A stretch of 64,000 nucleotides of DNA from Butyribacter intestini (GTDB lineage: Bacteria; Bacillota; Clostridia; Lachnospirales; Lachnospiraceae): the NCBI GenBank assembly GCA_001414325.1, contig LLKB01000005.1, forward strand, positions 295,060 to 359,059. Direction: 5' to 3'. Made by a program: the position numbers and the translations under genes. Positions 36,360 to 46,229 of the stretch are shown one piece after another. Below the pieces are notes generated by a model that saw only the letters and a list, made by a program, of their open reading frames with translations, had not been told where the DNA came from and made no database searches. The first letter of the stretch is position 1. Each line of letters opens with the position of its first letter.

Positions 36360-37835
36360 TTACTTTCTTCTTCTGCTAAACCATATTGCAAAACCTGTTA
36401 TAAGAAGTCCGACAGGTATGATAATGATTATTACTGTTGCCCAGAAAAACTGCGTTCCCTGTGTAAGTGAAACATATGTGTAAGAAAGACTCTTTGCATT
36501 TATTGAAGTTTCCTCAACATCTGAATTTGATAATGACTTTACCGCATTAGTAAACAATGAGCCATTGTCAAGCTGGTTTGTTGAGATTACATCATCTGAG
36601 AATGCATATGCTGATGCATAAACAACAAGTTTTGCACTCTTATTATCATCAATCTTGTCTGTTACTGAAACACCCATGGCAAATGGTCCGTCAATATCAC
36701 CTTTTTCCTTTGCTGCCTTTCCTGATGAAGTATCTAGTTTGAGATATGAACCTTTTGATGTAGTCATAAACTCTGATATTGTAAGTGACTTTCTTGCACC
36801 CTTAAATTTTGAAATTCCTACCGGAGACGGCATTACAACTACCCCAGATACACCTGAAGCTATCTCATTTGAAGAATCCAGTGTCGGAATAACTGAATTT
36901 ACATAGTTATAATAATTTCCCTGTGTTTCGCATACCGAACCTATCTGCTCATTAAGCCCGTAATACTTGAGCAATGCCCTTAAATTTGGTGTATCCTTTG
37001 TTCCATACTGAAGATTTATAACGGCATTTCCACCTTTCTTCATGTAGGCAAGAATCTTATTTTTTTCTTCTTTGCTTATATCTTTTGTTGCACCATTTAT
37101 AAGAAGTATATCACAGTCTGAAGGGACTTTATCCTCTGAATAAAGAGTAAGTTCATCAGTATCTATATTCATCTTACTAAACGAAGTTGACATAGTTGTT
37201 CCAACTTCCTGTTCATCATGTCCCTTAAGAATATACATCTTTGTCTTTTTCTCTGCAAGCACCTTCTGTATTGCAGACGTTATCTTTCCTTCAACATCAA
37301 GATAGTATTCTCCACTGCTTTGAGTGTATGATGAATAATCTGTATTTGAATAATACATATCCGTATTCTGCACATACGATGAATTTTTTGTTGAGTCATT
37401 TACAACGATAACATCATTCTGTGCAACTGAGCCGGCTTCACTCTCTGACAGGTATTTACTTGCAAATCCCGGATTTACAACAGGGTCTATCTTTTTAAGT
37501 TTAACCTTTGATGATGCCTTAGGATACTGGTCGAGCACTTTTTCAATATACTCTGTCTCCTTGCCGTCCGTTACAAGATAATACAAAGTAACACTGTTCT
37601 TTGCCGATTTCAATGCTTTCTTTGTATCTTTAGATAATGTAAATAAACTGTTTGAACTAAGGTCGCTCGACAGATCAAGCTTTCCAAACACAAGATTTAC
37701 AACAACTACTATTGCTATTACAAGAATAGTTATAAAAGAACTGTAAGCTCCCGATTTAAATTTTTTGTTAGTAAATGATTTTTTAATTCCTCCGGAGCTT
37801 TTTTTCATTTTTGCTGTTCTTAATTCTCTACTCAT
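36360..37835 (-). CDS. GldG-family ABC-associated protein
   Basis: A 491-residue protein with a membrane segment at about 30-50, a large extracytoplasmic domain (ABC_transp_aux/GldG) and a second membrane segment at the C-terminus (FFWATVIIIIIPVGLLITGF) followed by Arg/Lys. Motifs such as YYLVTDGKETEYIEKVLDQY, KMYILKGHDEQEVG and CDILLINGATKDISKEEK are typical. In Bacteroidetes GldG works with GldA/GldF in gliding; in Clostridia the substrate is unknown. It is 12 bp from the DUF4340 gene and 15 bp from the permease. Confidence 0.88.
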   Translation of the reverse strand: MSRELRTAKMKKSSGGIKKSFTNKKFKSGAYSSFITILVIAIVVVVNLVFGKLDLSSDLSSNSLFTLSKDTKKALKSAKNSVTLYYLVTDGKETEYIEKVLDQYPKASSKVKLKKIDPVVNPGFASKYLSESEAGSVAQNDVIVVNDSTKNSSYVQNTDMYYSNTDYSSYTQSSGEYYLDVEGKITSAIQKVLAEKKTKMYILKGHDEQEVGTTMSTSFSKMNIDTDELTLYSEDKVPSDCDILLINGATKDISKEEKNKILAYMKKGGNAVINLQYGTKDTPNLRALLKYYGLNEQIGSVCETQGNYYNYVNSVIPTLDSSNEIASGVSGVVVMPSPVGISKFKGARKSLTISEFMTTSKGSYLKLDTSSGKAAKEKGDIDGPFAMGVSVTDKIDDNKSAKLVVYASAYAFSDDVISTNQLDNGSLFTNAVKSLSNSDVEETSINAKSLSYTYVSLTQGTQFFWATVIIIIIPVGLLITGFAIWFSRRRK

Positions 37836-37850
37836 TTTTGCTGCTCCTTT

Positions 37851-38717
37851 CTAATTAAAACGCTTTTTCTTTATCATCTGGATAGTTAAAAATACAAATA
37901 AAAATGCTATTGAAACATAATATACTATCGCATCATAATTTAAAATTCCAAGACTGAAATCATCAAATCGTGTAGACAGAGCAAGCGTATTTAATATGTT
38001 TGTAAGCAGGCTTTCATATAATGAAGATTTTACTGCGTAGATTATCCATATTGCTGCCTCTCCGATAACCGCCATCATAACAAGAACAGTTACATTATTC
38101 ATCATATGATAAAAAACAAGACATATGACAAGCCAGAGTACAGCTATCATGACACACTGTGATACTGCCTCGGTTGGAAGCATCCCGGTGATATTGCTTA
38201 AAAGAAATGTAAGAAGAAGTGTGATAAAACTTACAACTGATGCAATAACCTGACTCTCCGTGAGCGATGAGATAAAAAGACCTATTGCTATCGTTGCCGC
38301 TCCTAAAAGATAAAATCCTATGATACTGCTGTATGCAGGTGCAAGTCTTACATCAGTTCCATACATATGAATGATAAGCGGATATATACATATCGGAATA
38401 AATGCACATGAAAACAGTGTCAGAACCGCAAAATATTTGCCAACGATTATCTTTGTAAGCGATACCGGTGCCGTGTAGAGAAGCTGATCCGTTTTCTGCC
38501 TGTTTTCCTCAGCAACTATTCGCATAGTAAGTATAGGCACAAGCAAAACATACATAAATGATATACCACCGAGCGTAACCTCAAAATTTCCAAGTCCGCT
38601 TGAAAGATTGTATGCCCATGTATATATTCCTATGATAACGAGGAAAAATGCAAGAAACACAAAACCTATCATTGAATTAAAATATTGTCTTAACTCTTTC
38701 TTATATATTGCAAGCAT
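37851..38717 (-). CDS. ABC-2 type permease (GldF-like)
   Basis: A 288-residue protein with six hydrophobic segments, starting MLAIYKKELRQYFNSMIGFVF, and the middle motif ILTMRIVAEENRQKTDQLLYTAPVS typical of ABC-2 permeases. Its ATG overlaps the stop codon of the ATPase gene (TAATG), so translation is coupled. It forms the membrane channel of the four-gene ABC cluster. Confidence 0.9.
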   Translation of the reverse strand: MLAIYKKELRQYFNSMIGFVFLAFFLVIIGIYTWAYNLSSGLGNFEVTLGGISFMYVLLVPILTMRIVAEENRQKTDQLLYTAPVSLTKIIVGKYFAVLTLFSCAFIPICIYPLIIHMYGTDVRLAPAYSSIIGFYLLGAATIAIGLFISSLTESQVIASVVSFITLLLTFLLSNITGMLPTEAVSQCVMIAVLWLVICLVFYHMMNNVTVLVMMAVIGEAAIWIIYAVKSSLYESLLTNILNTLALSTRFDDFSLGILNYDAIVYYVSIAFLFVFLTIQMIKKKRFN

Positions 38718-39844
38718 TATTTTTCTCCTCCTTCCATATCTGAAGAATTTTTTTCAGTTTCAGACACATCAAGTTCTCCGCTAATGTCAGCATTTTTTTC
38801 TGAATTTTGATTCTCATTTTCGTTCTGCAGTTCACCTTCTGTTTCAGCTTTATCTTTCTTTTCACTCTTTAATTTTTTGAGTTTTCTGCCACCATACTGC
38901 TTTGAACCTCCTCTTGTAAGTGCAAGGAACGCATCCTCAAGTGATGTATCAAGTTTATTCATTTCAATGAGTGGGCACTCCGCCTTTGCAAGTGCATAGA
39001 ACAGATCCACTCTTATATCCTCGTCCTCTGCACAGTAAATAGTAAGACCTGTCGTATCCTCCTCTGTATCTTTGTCATTGTCATAAGATACATTCTTAAT
39101 ACCTGATATAGTCCTAAGTGCCTCTTTAAGTTTTGTTTTATCACCCTTTACAACAACATGAACACCATTTGTGTCAACCATTTTCTTTGTAATATTTTCC
39201 GGTGTATCTTTTGTTATCATCTTTCCTTCATTTATGATAATAATCTCGTCACAGACAGCACTAATCTCCTGCATGATATGCGAACTTAAAAGAACGGTAT
39301 GATTTTTGCTCAGTTCCCTGATAAGTTCTCGCATCTCTATTATCTGACTCGGATCAAGACCTACCGTCGGCTCATCAAGAATAAGTATGTCAGGATTCCC
39401 CATCATTGCTCCTGCAAGTCCGACTCTCTGTTTATAACCTTTTGATAAATGTTTTATAAGTCTTTCAGAAACATCAAGTGTCTTTGTCTTTGACATTATC
39501 TTATGGACTTCTATATCCCTATCTTTTTTAGAAACTTTCTTAAGTTCTGCAACAAATGAAAGATACTCTCTCACTTTTAAATCAGGATAAAGTGGTGGTA
39601 TCTCCGGAAGATAGCCTATATTTTTCTTTGCAAGTTCAGGTTCATCCATAATGTCTATACCATCGATAAGGACTTCTCCCTCCGTCGGTGCTATATAACC
39701 TGTTATCATATTCATTGTTGTTGATTTTCCTGCACCGTTAGGTCCGAGAAATCCGACAACTTTTCCTGTCTCAACAGTAAATGAAAGATCGTTTACCGCA
39801 GCATGATTTCCATACCTTTTAACGAGATTTTTTACTTCAATCAC
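38717..39844 (-). CDS. ABC transporter ATPase (GldA-like) with acidic C-terminal tail
   Basis: A 375-residue ATPase: Walker A GFLGPNGAGKSTTMN near 32-46, ABC signature HLSKGYKQRVGLAGA, Walker B DILILDEPTVGLDP and the switch His in LLSSHIM. After the usual domain (about 310 residues) there is a tail of about 60 residues rich in Glu, Lys, Asn and Ser with no recognised fold. The start is GTG with AGGAGG upstream. It leads the ATPase-permease-GldG-DUF4340 operon. Confidence 0.93.
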   Translation of the reverse strand: MIEVKNLVKRYGNHAAVNDLSFTVETGKVVGFLGPNGAGKSTTMNMITGYIAPTEGEVLIDGIDIMDEPELAKKNIGYLPEIPPLYPDLKVREYLSFVAELKKVSKKDRDIEVHKIMSKTKTLDVSERLIKHLSKGYKQRVGLAGAMMGNPDILILDEPTVGLDPSQIIEMRELIRELSKNHTVLLSSHIMQEISAVCDEIIIINEGKMITKDTPENITKKMVDTNGVHVVVKGDKTKLKEALRTISGIKNVSYDNDKDTEEDTTGLTIYCAEDEDIRVDLFYALAKAECPLIEMNKLDTSLEDAFLALTRGGSKQYGGRKLKKLKSEKKDKAETEGELQNENENQNSEKNADISGELDVSETEKNSSDMEGGEK

Positions 39845-39910
39845 TGTATTTACCTCCTGTTATTTATATACAAAAGAGGATAACATAAGAATGTCAAGAT
39901 TTTGTGAACA

Positions 39911-39952
39911 AAAAGGGCTGCCGCACTAAAATTTAGTGCGGCAGCCCTTTTT
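39911..39952 (-). terminator. Strong terminator after the cyclophilin gene
   Basis: A 20-bp stem (39911-39930 with 39932-39951, AAAAGGGCTGCCGCACTAAA) with A and T tails, between cyclophilin and the ABC operon. Confidence 0.85.
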
Positions 39953-39972
39953 AATTACTTTTTATAATATTT

Positions 39973-40491
39973 TTAGCATTTTTCAGGTTCAGGATATTCT
40001 ACTCCATCTGTATCTACCGTTACTTTGATTATCATCTGCGGCTCTAATGGTGCATCTGAATAGTCAGTTTCTGTTTCTGCTATAGAATTGACTGTGTCCA
40101 TTCCGTCTGTTACTTTTCCAAATGCAGCATACTGTCCGTCAAGATGTGGTGCATCTTTATGCATAATAAAGAACTGTGAGCCTGCTGAGTCAGGCATCAT
40201 TGAACGAGCCATTGAGAGAACTCCTGCTGTATGCTTAAGATCATTTTCTACACCGTTTATCGCAAATTCACCTTTAATGGAATATCCAGGTCCGCCTGTT
40301 CCTACTCCGTCAGGATCTCCACCCTGTATCATAAATCCTTTTATGACTCTGTGAAAGATAAGTCCATCATAAAAGCCTTTATTTATAAGTGATATAAAAT
40401 TGTTTACAGTATTTGGTGCGATTTCAGGATAAAGCTCTGCTGTTATCGTTCCCGCTGTTGTCTCAAATGTTACTATTGGATTTTTTGCCAT
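39973..40491 (-). CDS. Peptidyl-prolyl cis-trans isomerase, cyclophilin type
   Basis: A 172-residue cytosolic cyclophilin that speeds proline isomerisation. Key elements: NTVNNFISLINKGFYDGLIFHRVI with FHRVI (catalytic Arg), MIQGGDPDGVGTGGPGYS, LSMARSMMPDSAGSQFFI and GQYAAFGKV. No signal peptide. It has its own promoter (40524-40552) and terminator, so it is monocistronic. Confidence 0.95.
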   Translation of the reverse strand: MAKNPIVTFETTAGTITAELYPEIAPNTVNNFISLINKGFYDGLIFHRVIKGFMIQGGDPDGVGTGGPGYSIKGEFAINGVENDLKHTAGVLSMARSMMPDSAGSQFFIMHKDAPHLDGQYAAFGKVTDGMDTVNSIAETETDYSDAPLEPQMIIKVTVDTDGVEYPEPEKC

Positions 40492-40523
40492 TTTATTTTT
40501 CCTTTCTTGCTGTTATATTTTAT

Positions 40524-40552
40524 ATTTTATTTTTCTTTCTATTTAATGTCAA
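40524..40552 (-). promoter_or_regulatory. Sigma-A promoter of the cyclophilin gene
   Basis: Minus strand TTGACA (40547-40552), 17 bp, TAAAAT (40524-40529), about 30 bp before the start codon. Confidence 0.75.
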
Positions 40553-40640
40553 GCACAATTACATCCCCCTACACATAATACTGTGCCTAGGCATTCCAAA
40601 GTTCCTATCTTCATTTCTTTCCTCGTTTTTGTTTTATATA

Positions 40641-41729
40641 TTACCTGATTGAAATATCACCATCCGAACACTTTATCTCAACTGTTGCCGTCGCAGACTC
40701 AATATTTCTCTCAAAAGATGTTTCCGTTTTATCACCATCTGTTATATTCTTTACACTCACATCACCATAACTTGTCTTTGCATTTACCGAAATGCCTTTC
40801 CAGTCATCAAATCCTATTACTTTCACATCCCCATAACCTGACTTAATTTTTATATTGCCGTCAAATTTAGTATCCTCAAATCTTAAATCACCGTCATTTA
40901 ATTTTACGGCTATATCCTCAAACGAACCGTCATTGCACTTAATATCACCATAATTGTCTGTTATATTTATGCCTTTAAGACTGGTATTTTTAACAGAAAT
41001 ATCTCCATCATTTGTTGATATTTTTCCGCTGTCAATATCAGTATCTTCAAACTTAATATCACCATAGCTGTCGTTAATGGTGACAGTATTAAGTTTGGAA
41101 TCTTTTACCGACATATCACCGTCAGAAGATGCTATTTTTATTTCTTTTGACTCTGTATCTGAAAGTTTTATATCACCTGCATCCACTGAAATATCTATCC
41201 TGTCACTTCTAAGCCTGTCCACGGAAATATCACCCTCTGCCATATCAAGCTCCGCACTGCTTATCTGTTTAGCTTCAGGCAGATACAATATAAACTGATT
41301 TCTTTGTGTATAATCTTTCGTACCGCTTATCAAGGCTTCAATACCACTCAAATCCATGTTTACCGTAACATGATTTGATTTCTGTCTGAGCTTAAATTCT
41401 CCATCGCTCACCTCATACTCTGCCGTCACTTTACCTTTCTCTTTCTTTAGATTGTATGCTATATAACAGTTTTTGTCATCTGATTTTGCAATCTTAAAAT
41501 CAATAGTATTTAATTTGACATTTATCTTATCAAAATCATCTATCTTTGTCTTTTCTAATATCGCATACTCTTTTTCAAGATTATTACTGTCAGTTGTGAG
41601 CATTGAGCTAAAATCAAGCTTCTTTACAACCTTTCCACCGCCCATTGCTCTTCCGACAAAAAACAATCCTGTCCCAAAAAACAGACATAAAATTCCTGCT
41701 ATCAAAGATATATTTATAAATTTTTTCAT
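40641..41729 (-). CDS. DUF4097 beta-helix protein
   Basis: A 362-residue protein with an N-terminal membrane segment (LIAGILCLFFGTGLFFVGRA) and then a DUF4097/DUF4098 repeat domain: about ten short strands of the type GDISVKNTSLKGINITDNYGD alternating D-I-K/S-x-x-D/N, forming an extracytoplasmic right-handed beta solenoid. In Firmicutes it is co-transcribed with PadR and HAAS-domain genes, as here; its ATG overlaps the stop of the HAAS gene. Role unknown, often linked to envelope stress. Confidence 0.88.
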   Translation of the reverse strand: MKKFINISLIAGILCLFFGTGLFFVGRAMGGGKVVKKLDFSSMLTTDSNNLEKEYAILEKTKIDDFDKINVKLNTIDFKIAKSDDKNCYIAYNLKKEKGKVTAEYEVSDGEFKLRQKSNHVTVNMDLSGIEALISGTKDYTQRNQFILYLPEAKQISSAELDMAEGDISVDRLRSDRIDISVDAGDIKLSDTESKEIKIASSDGDMSVKDSKLNTVTINDSYGDIKFEDTDIDSGKISTNDGDISVKNTSLKGINITDNYGDIKCNDGSFEDIAVKLNDGDLRFEDTKFDGNIKIKSGYGDVKVIGFDDWKGISVNAKTSYGDVSVKNITDGDKTETSFERNIESATATVEIKCSDGDISIR

Positions 41730-42337
41730 TATTTTTTCCCCCTTTTAGATGCTTTCTGTGCAAACTTAATAGTAATATCAATAAGAAATCTGCTAAATAA
41801 AACTCCGATTACCGAAACAATAATTCCAACGCCTATCGCTGCAAGTCCAAGCCCTAATAGCATCAACGCCGCTGATATTGAAAGTTTTATCGTAACTACC
41901 GCCCTCGCTATAACGGCAAGTCCGGCTATGACTGAGCACACACCGACTAAAAATACGCATAACAAAACTAATACAATACAAAGCAAGATACAAAACATCA
42001 CAACCAGCCCACTTATAAGAAGCGGTGTAGCAACAGGAATCGCACATATCGCAAGTATAGCTACCCACAATATACCAAGCACCGACCTTTTCCCACTGTC
42101 ATCCTGTTTCTTTTCATCAGCTTGTTTTTTCTCATCTATCCTCTTGTCAAGAACATTGCTTATAATGTCACAGGCAGCTTCTTTCGGTGTTCCAAGCTCC
42201 TCCATAAGTTTCTTTGCTTCATCATCATCTGTCTCAGAAAAATACTCCGTAAAATATTCCATCGCATCATCATAGTCCGCCTTAGGCAGTTTTTTCAGAT
42301 ATTTGCTAAGCTGCCCTAAATATTCATCTCTCGTCAT
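41729..42337 (-). CDS. HAAS/DUF1700-domain membrane protein
   Basis: A 202-residue protein. The N-terminal helical HAAS domain (MTRDEYLGQLSKYLKKLPKA, EYFTEYFSE, LGTPKEAACDII) is followed by several membrane segments from about residue 85. Such proteins are partners of PadR regulators and DUF4097 proteins. It overlaps padR by 14 bases and the next gene by one, indicating coupled expression. Confidence 0.88.
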   Translation of the reverse strand: MTRDEYLGQLSKYLKKLPKADYDDAMEYFTEYFSETDDDEAKKLMEELGTPKEAACDIISNVLDKRIDEKKQADEKKQDDSGKRSVLGILWVAILAICAIPVATPLLISGLVVMFCILLCIVLVLLCVFLVGVCSVIAGLAVIARAVVTIKLSISAALMLLGLGLAAIGVGIIVSVIGVLFSRFLIDITIKFAQKASKRGKK

Positions 42338-42650
42338 TTTTTATTCTCCCTTCTACTATACCGTCAATCGTATCTCTGTAACTTATCCACTCTGAATTTA
42401 AGAATTTAAGTTCTTCCACACCCGCATCCGTCAAAGAATAATATTTTCTTTTTCTTCCCTGATACTCCTTTGTGTAAGTAGTCATAAATCCGTTTTTTTC
42501 AAGTTTCTTCAAGATTGGATAAAGCGTGGACTCTTTTATATCCGCCACAAGTTTAACAGTCCGACTTATCTCGTATCCATATGAATCTTCCTTTTGCAGC
42601 ACCGACAGGATTAAAAATTCTATCAGATGTGCAGATACAGGATAGTACAT
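42324..42650 (-). CDS. PadR-family transcriptional repressor
   Basis: A 108-residue winged-helix regulator: LIEFLILSVLQKEDSYGYEISR, STLYPILKKLEKNGFMTTY and RKRKYYSLTDAG are PadR hallmarks. It probably represses its own operon (padR-HAAS-DUF4097) through the palindrome at 42691-42713 and responds to an envelope signal or small molecule. Confidence 0.92.
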   Translation of the reverse strand: MYYPVSAHLIEFLILSVLQKEDSYGYEISRTVKLVADIKESTLYPILKKLEKNGFMTTYTKEYQGRKRKYYSLTDAGVEELKFLNSEWISYRDTIDGIVEGRIKNDER

Positions 42651-42690
42651 CTTTACACTTCCTTTCTGTTTGAATTATATGCAAAATTTT

Positions 42691-42743
42691 TATATATAAA
42701 AATATTATATATAAAATATATACATATTATTGTGCTTTGTCAA
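42691..42743 (-). promoter_or_regulatory. padR promoter and probable PadR operator
   Basis: Minus strand TTGACA (42738-42743), 17 bp, TATATT (42715-42720). Immediately downstream is a perfect inverted repeat with 9-bp arms and 5-bp centre, TATATATAA/TTATATATA (42691-42713), covering the transcription start: the expected place for an autorepressor. Confidence 0.7.
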
Positions 42744-42744
42744 G

Positions 42745-42774
42745 TAAAAAAGGGCAAAACCAGCGTTTTGCCCT
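42745..42774 (-). terminator. Terminator upstream of padR
   Basis: AGGGCAAAAC (42751-42760) pairs with GTTTTGCCCT (42765-42774) and on the minus strand a T-run follows. Confidence 0.75.
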
Positions 42775-42840
42775 CCAAGAATTGCTTCGCAATTCTCATT
42801 GGTTTTCCTCTACATTACGAGCATTTTCCTATAACATAAA

Positions 42841-42945
42841 AAAGAGACTGTCGCAATAAGAAAATTACATACATGATATAGATGCTCTATTATAGTAACT
42901 ACTTCTATATCATGTACGATTTTTCATTAATGCGACAGTCTCTTT
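42841..42945. repeat. Long inverted-repeat element
   Basis: AAAGAGACTGTCGCA (42841-42855) and its exact complement (42931-42945) enclose a second nested repeat, ACATGATATAGA/TCTATATCATGT. The 105-bp double hairpin lies in the 398-bp gap between padR and an AAA/nuclease gene. It may be a terminator or a small mobile element. Confidence 0.6.
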
Positions 42946-43048
42946 AAAAATAACTCTGAACATAATATTTCTATCAATAAGTTTGTTTTCAAATATTATA
43001 TTTGTTCTACACTATTAAGATTACTGTATGTTATTTTTGTTTTCTGCT

Positions 43049-44644
43049 TTATTGTGTGTCTGCTGCAGAGCCGTTTATCTCCTCTATAACACAAGTATGA
43101 TGCTTTTTATCTTTTCCCTCCGCATCATAGCTTATCCCTACAAGAAGTATTTTGTCACTGTAGCCTGACAATGCACCGTGGTATCTGTTATCTTTTATCT
43201 GTTTAATCGCAGTGTCCGCCGATTTATTATACTTTAATTCCACTACCATTGCAGGTCTGAATCCCGCATTTGCCCTCGGAATAAACGCAAAATCAGCAAA
43301 GCCTTTTCCGGCAGGCATCTCACGGATTATATTGTAATAACCCGGTGCCGTAAAATATGCCATTGTAAGAACACAGCTAAGTGAGTTTTCATCATTATAC
43401 TTTAAAACAGATGTGTAAGTATCATGAGCAAGTTCTATAAGTTCGGCAACTTTTTCTGCATTTCCATCTATAGTTTCAAAAAGCAGTTCATCACAAGTTG
43501 AAATCGCTTTTGCAATCTCTTTCCACCCACCTGTTTGCAATGCAAGTTCAAATGCAGTTGCCACTTCATAGTTTGGCACATATGCACTCTTTCTGTCCGC
43601 ATCATATCCAAGATAACCCAAATGTATCAATGCCGTTAAAGCATCATCCTTTGATGCAATAGTTGAAAAATCATTTTGAAATGTATTTGGATTTACCATG
43701 ACTTTTCCACCTGCAAGCATCTTCATAATATCATCCTTTAGTCCTGCATAATTCATCGTTATAAATGTATTTATTGATGCAAATGAAGATGTATTTCTCC
43801 AGTATGAATCAAAATCATTTCTCTCTATCGCCATAGAAACAGAGTTTGGATTATACATATGAATACCGTCGATCAAATATCCGTTGTACCATGCTTTTGT
43901 ACTCTCAAAATCCATATCAAACCGCTTGCATAATTCTTTAACCTCGTCTTCCGTAAACCCATAGTATTTTGTAATCGGACTTGATTTTAACATCGTATAT
44001 TCACTGAAATTATTTAAAGCCGACTCATCTTTAATCTTCTTTATCGGCAAAATCCCCGTAATATATGCCAGTGCAAGAAAAGATTTTGACTCCTCCGATT
44101 TAAACAGCGAGTGTAAAAACTGTAAATACTCGTGTACCAACTCTTTGTTATCACTGTTTCTGATAACACAATCCCATTCATCAATTATTATAACAAACTG
44201 AGTATCTGTTATCTCATAAATCTCCTGTATCAGCAAATATAAATCTTGGCTGTAATCTAATGTATCATTATATTTTTTCTTAAAATCTTTACATACCCTC
44301 TCCTTAATTGATTCTACTAAATCTTCTTTGTGAAAATCCCAGACTGATGCTATATCCAGATGAATAACATTATACTTGTTCATATATTTTTTATAATCTG
44401 CACTTTCAGAAATCTTTGTCCCGTCAAAAAGCTCAGTCGAATCACACCCAAGACTATAATATGCGTCTATCATCCCAGCCGCATGGGACTTTCCAAATCG
44501 TCTTGCATGGCTTACCGCAAGACATTTATCCTCCGTTGACAGTCTATCATTAAGATACTCTATCAATTTTGTTTTATCTACATAAATCCTGCTGTTTTTT
44601 GCCTGCCGGAAACTCGCATTACTCGGATTAAAATATACACCCAT
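43049..44644 (-). CDS. AAA-ATPase_like/PD-(D/E)XK nuclease protein, copy 1
   Basis: A 531-residue two-domain protein (DUF1703 type). The N-terminal ATPase-like domain has a degenerate P-loop in SHARRFGKSHAAGM near residue 47 and Walker-B-like IIIDEWDCVIRN near 150; the C-terminal nuclease-like domain has GFADFAFIPR and MVVELKYNKSADTAIKQI (D...ExK). These proteins are abundant and multicopy in gut Clostridia; function unproven, suspected in DNA metabolism or defence. Copy 2 at 46230-47816 is near-identical over most of the length, differing mainly around residues 95-135. Confidence 0.85.
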   Translation of the reverse strand: MGVYFNPSNASFRQAKNSRIYVDKTKLIEYLNDRLSTEDKCLAVSHARRFGKSHAAGMIDAYYSLGCDSTELFDGTKISESADYKKYMNKYNVIHLDIASVWDFHKEDLVESIKERVCKDFKKKYNDTLDYSQDLYLLIQEIYEITDTQFVIIIDEWDCVIRNSDNKELVHEYLQFLHSLFKSEESKSFLALAYITGILPIKKIKDESALNNFSEYTMLKSSPITKYYGFTEDEVKELCKRFDMDFESTKAWYNGYLIDGIHMYNPNSVSMAIERNDFDSYWRNTSSFASINTFITMNYAGLKDDIMKMLAGGKVMVNPNTFQNDFSTIASKDDALTALIHLGYLGYDADRKSAYVPNYEVATAFELALQTGGWKEIAKAISTCDELLFETIDGNAEKVAELIELAHDTYTSVLKYNDENSLSCVLTMAYFTAPGYYNIIREMPAGKGFADFAFIPRANAGFRPAMVVELKYNKSADTAIKQIKDNRYHGALSGYSDKILLVGISYDAEGKDKKHHTCVIEEINGSAADTQ

Positions 44645-44786
44645 CTTAATTCACCTCATTTCATCTATATAACATTGGTATCCGCAAAATCCTGTCCCAA
44701 ACTCACCTACAGATTGACACATTGCTGTGTATTTTTCATTATCTTACAGATAACAACACTTAATACTTCCGACTTTACTTACCCCT

Positions 44787-44815
44787 AGTATATTTTTAAT
44801 CCGAAACAATGTCAA
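44787..44815 (-). promoter_or_regulatory. Promoter of AAA/nuclease copy 1
   Basis: Minus strand TTGACA (44810-44815), 17 bp, TATACT (44787-44792). The same boxes and much of the flanks recur before copy 2 (47857-47885). The leader is about 140 nt and holds no other feature seen. Confidence 0.75.
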
Positions 44816-44950
44816 TCGCATTTTTAACACAAAATCGTGTCCTTCTCTTTTTTTGTTTATCCGAATAAAATTTTACGCTAACTTTCACCCCTGTCGCAAT
44901 CAACTTATTATTGCAAGTGTACAGACGAACAGAAACGGTCACTCTTTAAC

Positions 44951-46141
44951 TTATCTCTCCACAAGTTCATAAGGCTCTTTTTTCTCAATCATATATCCAC
45001 CTGTCTCGTCGCCTGTCACCCCTTTCTTTTTTATTATCTCATCTGCCTTTGTCTTTTTTATCCCCCACTTGTAGTTTGAATCAAAATACTGCACATCCCC
45101 CCATTTTGCAAGTGGTACTATATAAAAGTCAAATAAATCTTTCTGTGAAGTTTTCTCATAAACCTGTATCTGTACCGTATAGCTGTCGATTTTTGTAATT
45201 CCCTTTATACGCTGTTTTTCTGCTATTGATTTTTTACCGACTTCATTAAGTACGATTTTTTTCACCTTGGCATTATAATTTTTTCCGGTCACCTTACTCA
45301 GTTTTTTATAATCCCAGCCGTACTGGCCCGTCACCTGATTTATAACTTTTTTTGCATCTTTCTTTTTAGCCTTATATTTCGGTTCCAGTGAAAAAAAATA
45401 AACAAACAAATCCCGTGTCCTCGGATATTTGTCTGTTATGTAAGAATATGTTTCATCCCGATAAAGAGAACTTGTCCATTCAAACGCATCTTTTATTTCG
45501 GGATATATTATTTTGTTTTTTATTTCTTTTTTTATTTTAGCTGACGGCTTCTTTAATTTTGAATTAAGTATCTTCTTTGCCTTATCACCGCCACTATATC
45601 CTGTCTGATAACTTAAAAGCCCCGCAATATTGCATTTGTAAACATTATCAGAAGACTCATATGAGCTGTCAGTTCTAAGATAATAATTAAACATCAGGTC
45701 ATCAGCAGTTATCATTGTACCAGCCGATGCTTTTAGCCCCTCTTTCAGTCTTACCGTATATGTTGTCAGCTTTTTTCCTTTCTTCTTTTTATCTTTTTTA
45801 TTATAACGGCTGTCACTTTCAATACTCTCAAAAAAATCCGAACCTGACTTTGCTTTTATCTTCTTTAATTCGTTATATATATTTATATAACACTTATCAA
45901 GAATATATCTGTCAGCCTTTGTAGAATAAATAAAAGGTGACAGATTTTTTGACACATCACCTTTTATGTGAAGTACCTTTCTGGTTCTCTCAGAACTGTT
46001 TTTGACCTTTACATCAGCCTGTTCTATCTGGGAATATGTGATTTTTTCACTATCACTTTCATTTTTATTTTTGCGAAATGATGTGATTATTATTATGACA
46101 AGACAAATGTAAAAAACTACGACAATTATATTTTTTTTCAT
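44951..46141 (-). pseudogene. Family 5 solute-binding protein, shortened
   Basis: A 396-residue product with an N-terminal hydrophobic signal anchor and the oligopeptide-binding (SBP_bac_5) N-lobe pattern: LSPFIYSTKADRYILD, YTVRLKEGLKASAGTMITADDLMFNYYL. It ends at GGYMIEKKEPYELVER, the place where normal members (about 500-600 residues) begin the second half, so the C-terminal lobe is missing. No permease genes are adjacent. A protein may be made, but a working transporter part is unlikely. It is Lys-rich and lies between the two AAA/nuclease copies. Confidence 0.55.
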
Positions 46142-46229
46142 AGTGTAGATATTATTCCTTTCGTTAATAATAAATATCAATATAATTAGAGTAAATCTAC
46201 ATCCGCGTAAAGTCAATTTAAACCATCAT

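Noticed and set aside
44951-46141. Complete oligopeptide-binding protein
   Set aside because: Only the N-terminal lobe of the family is present and no transport genes are nearby.
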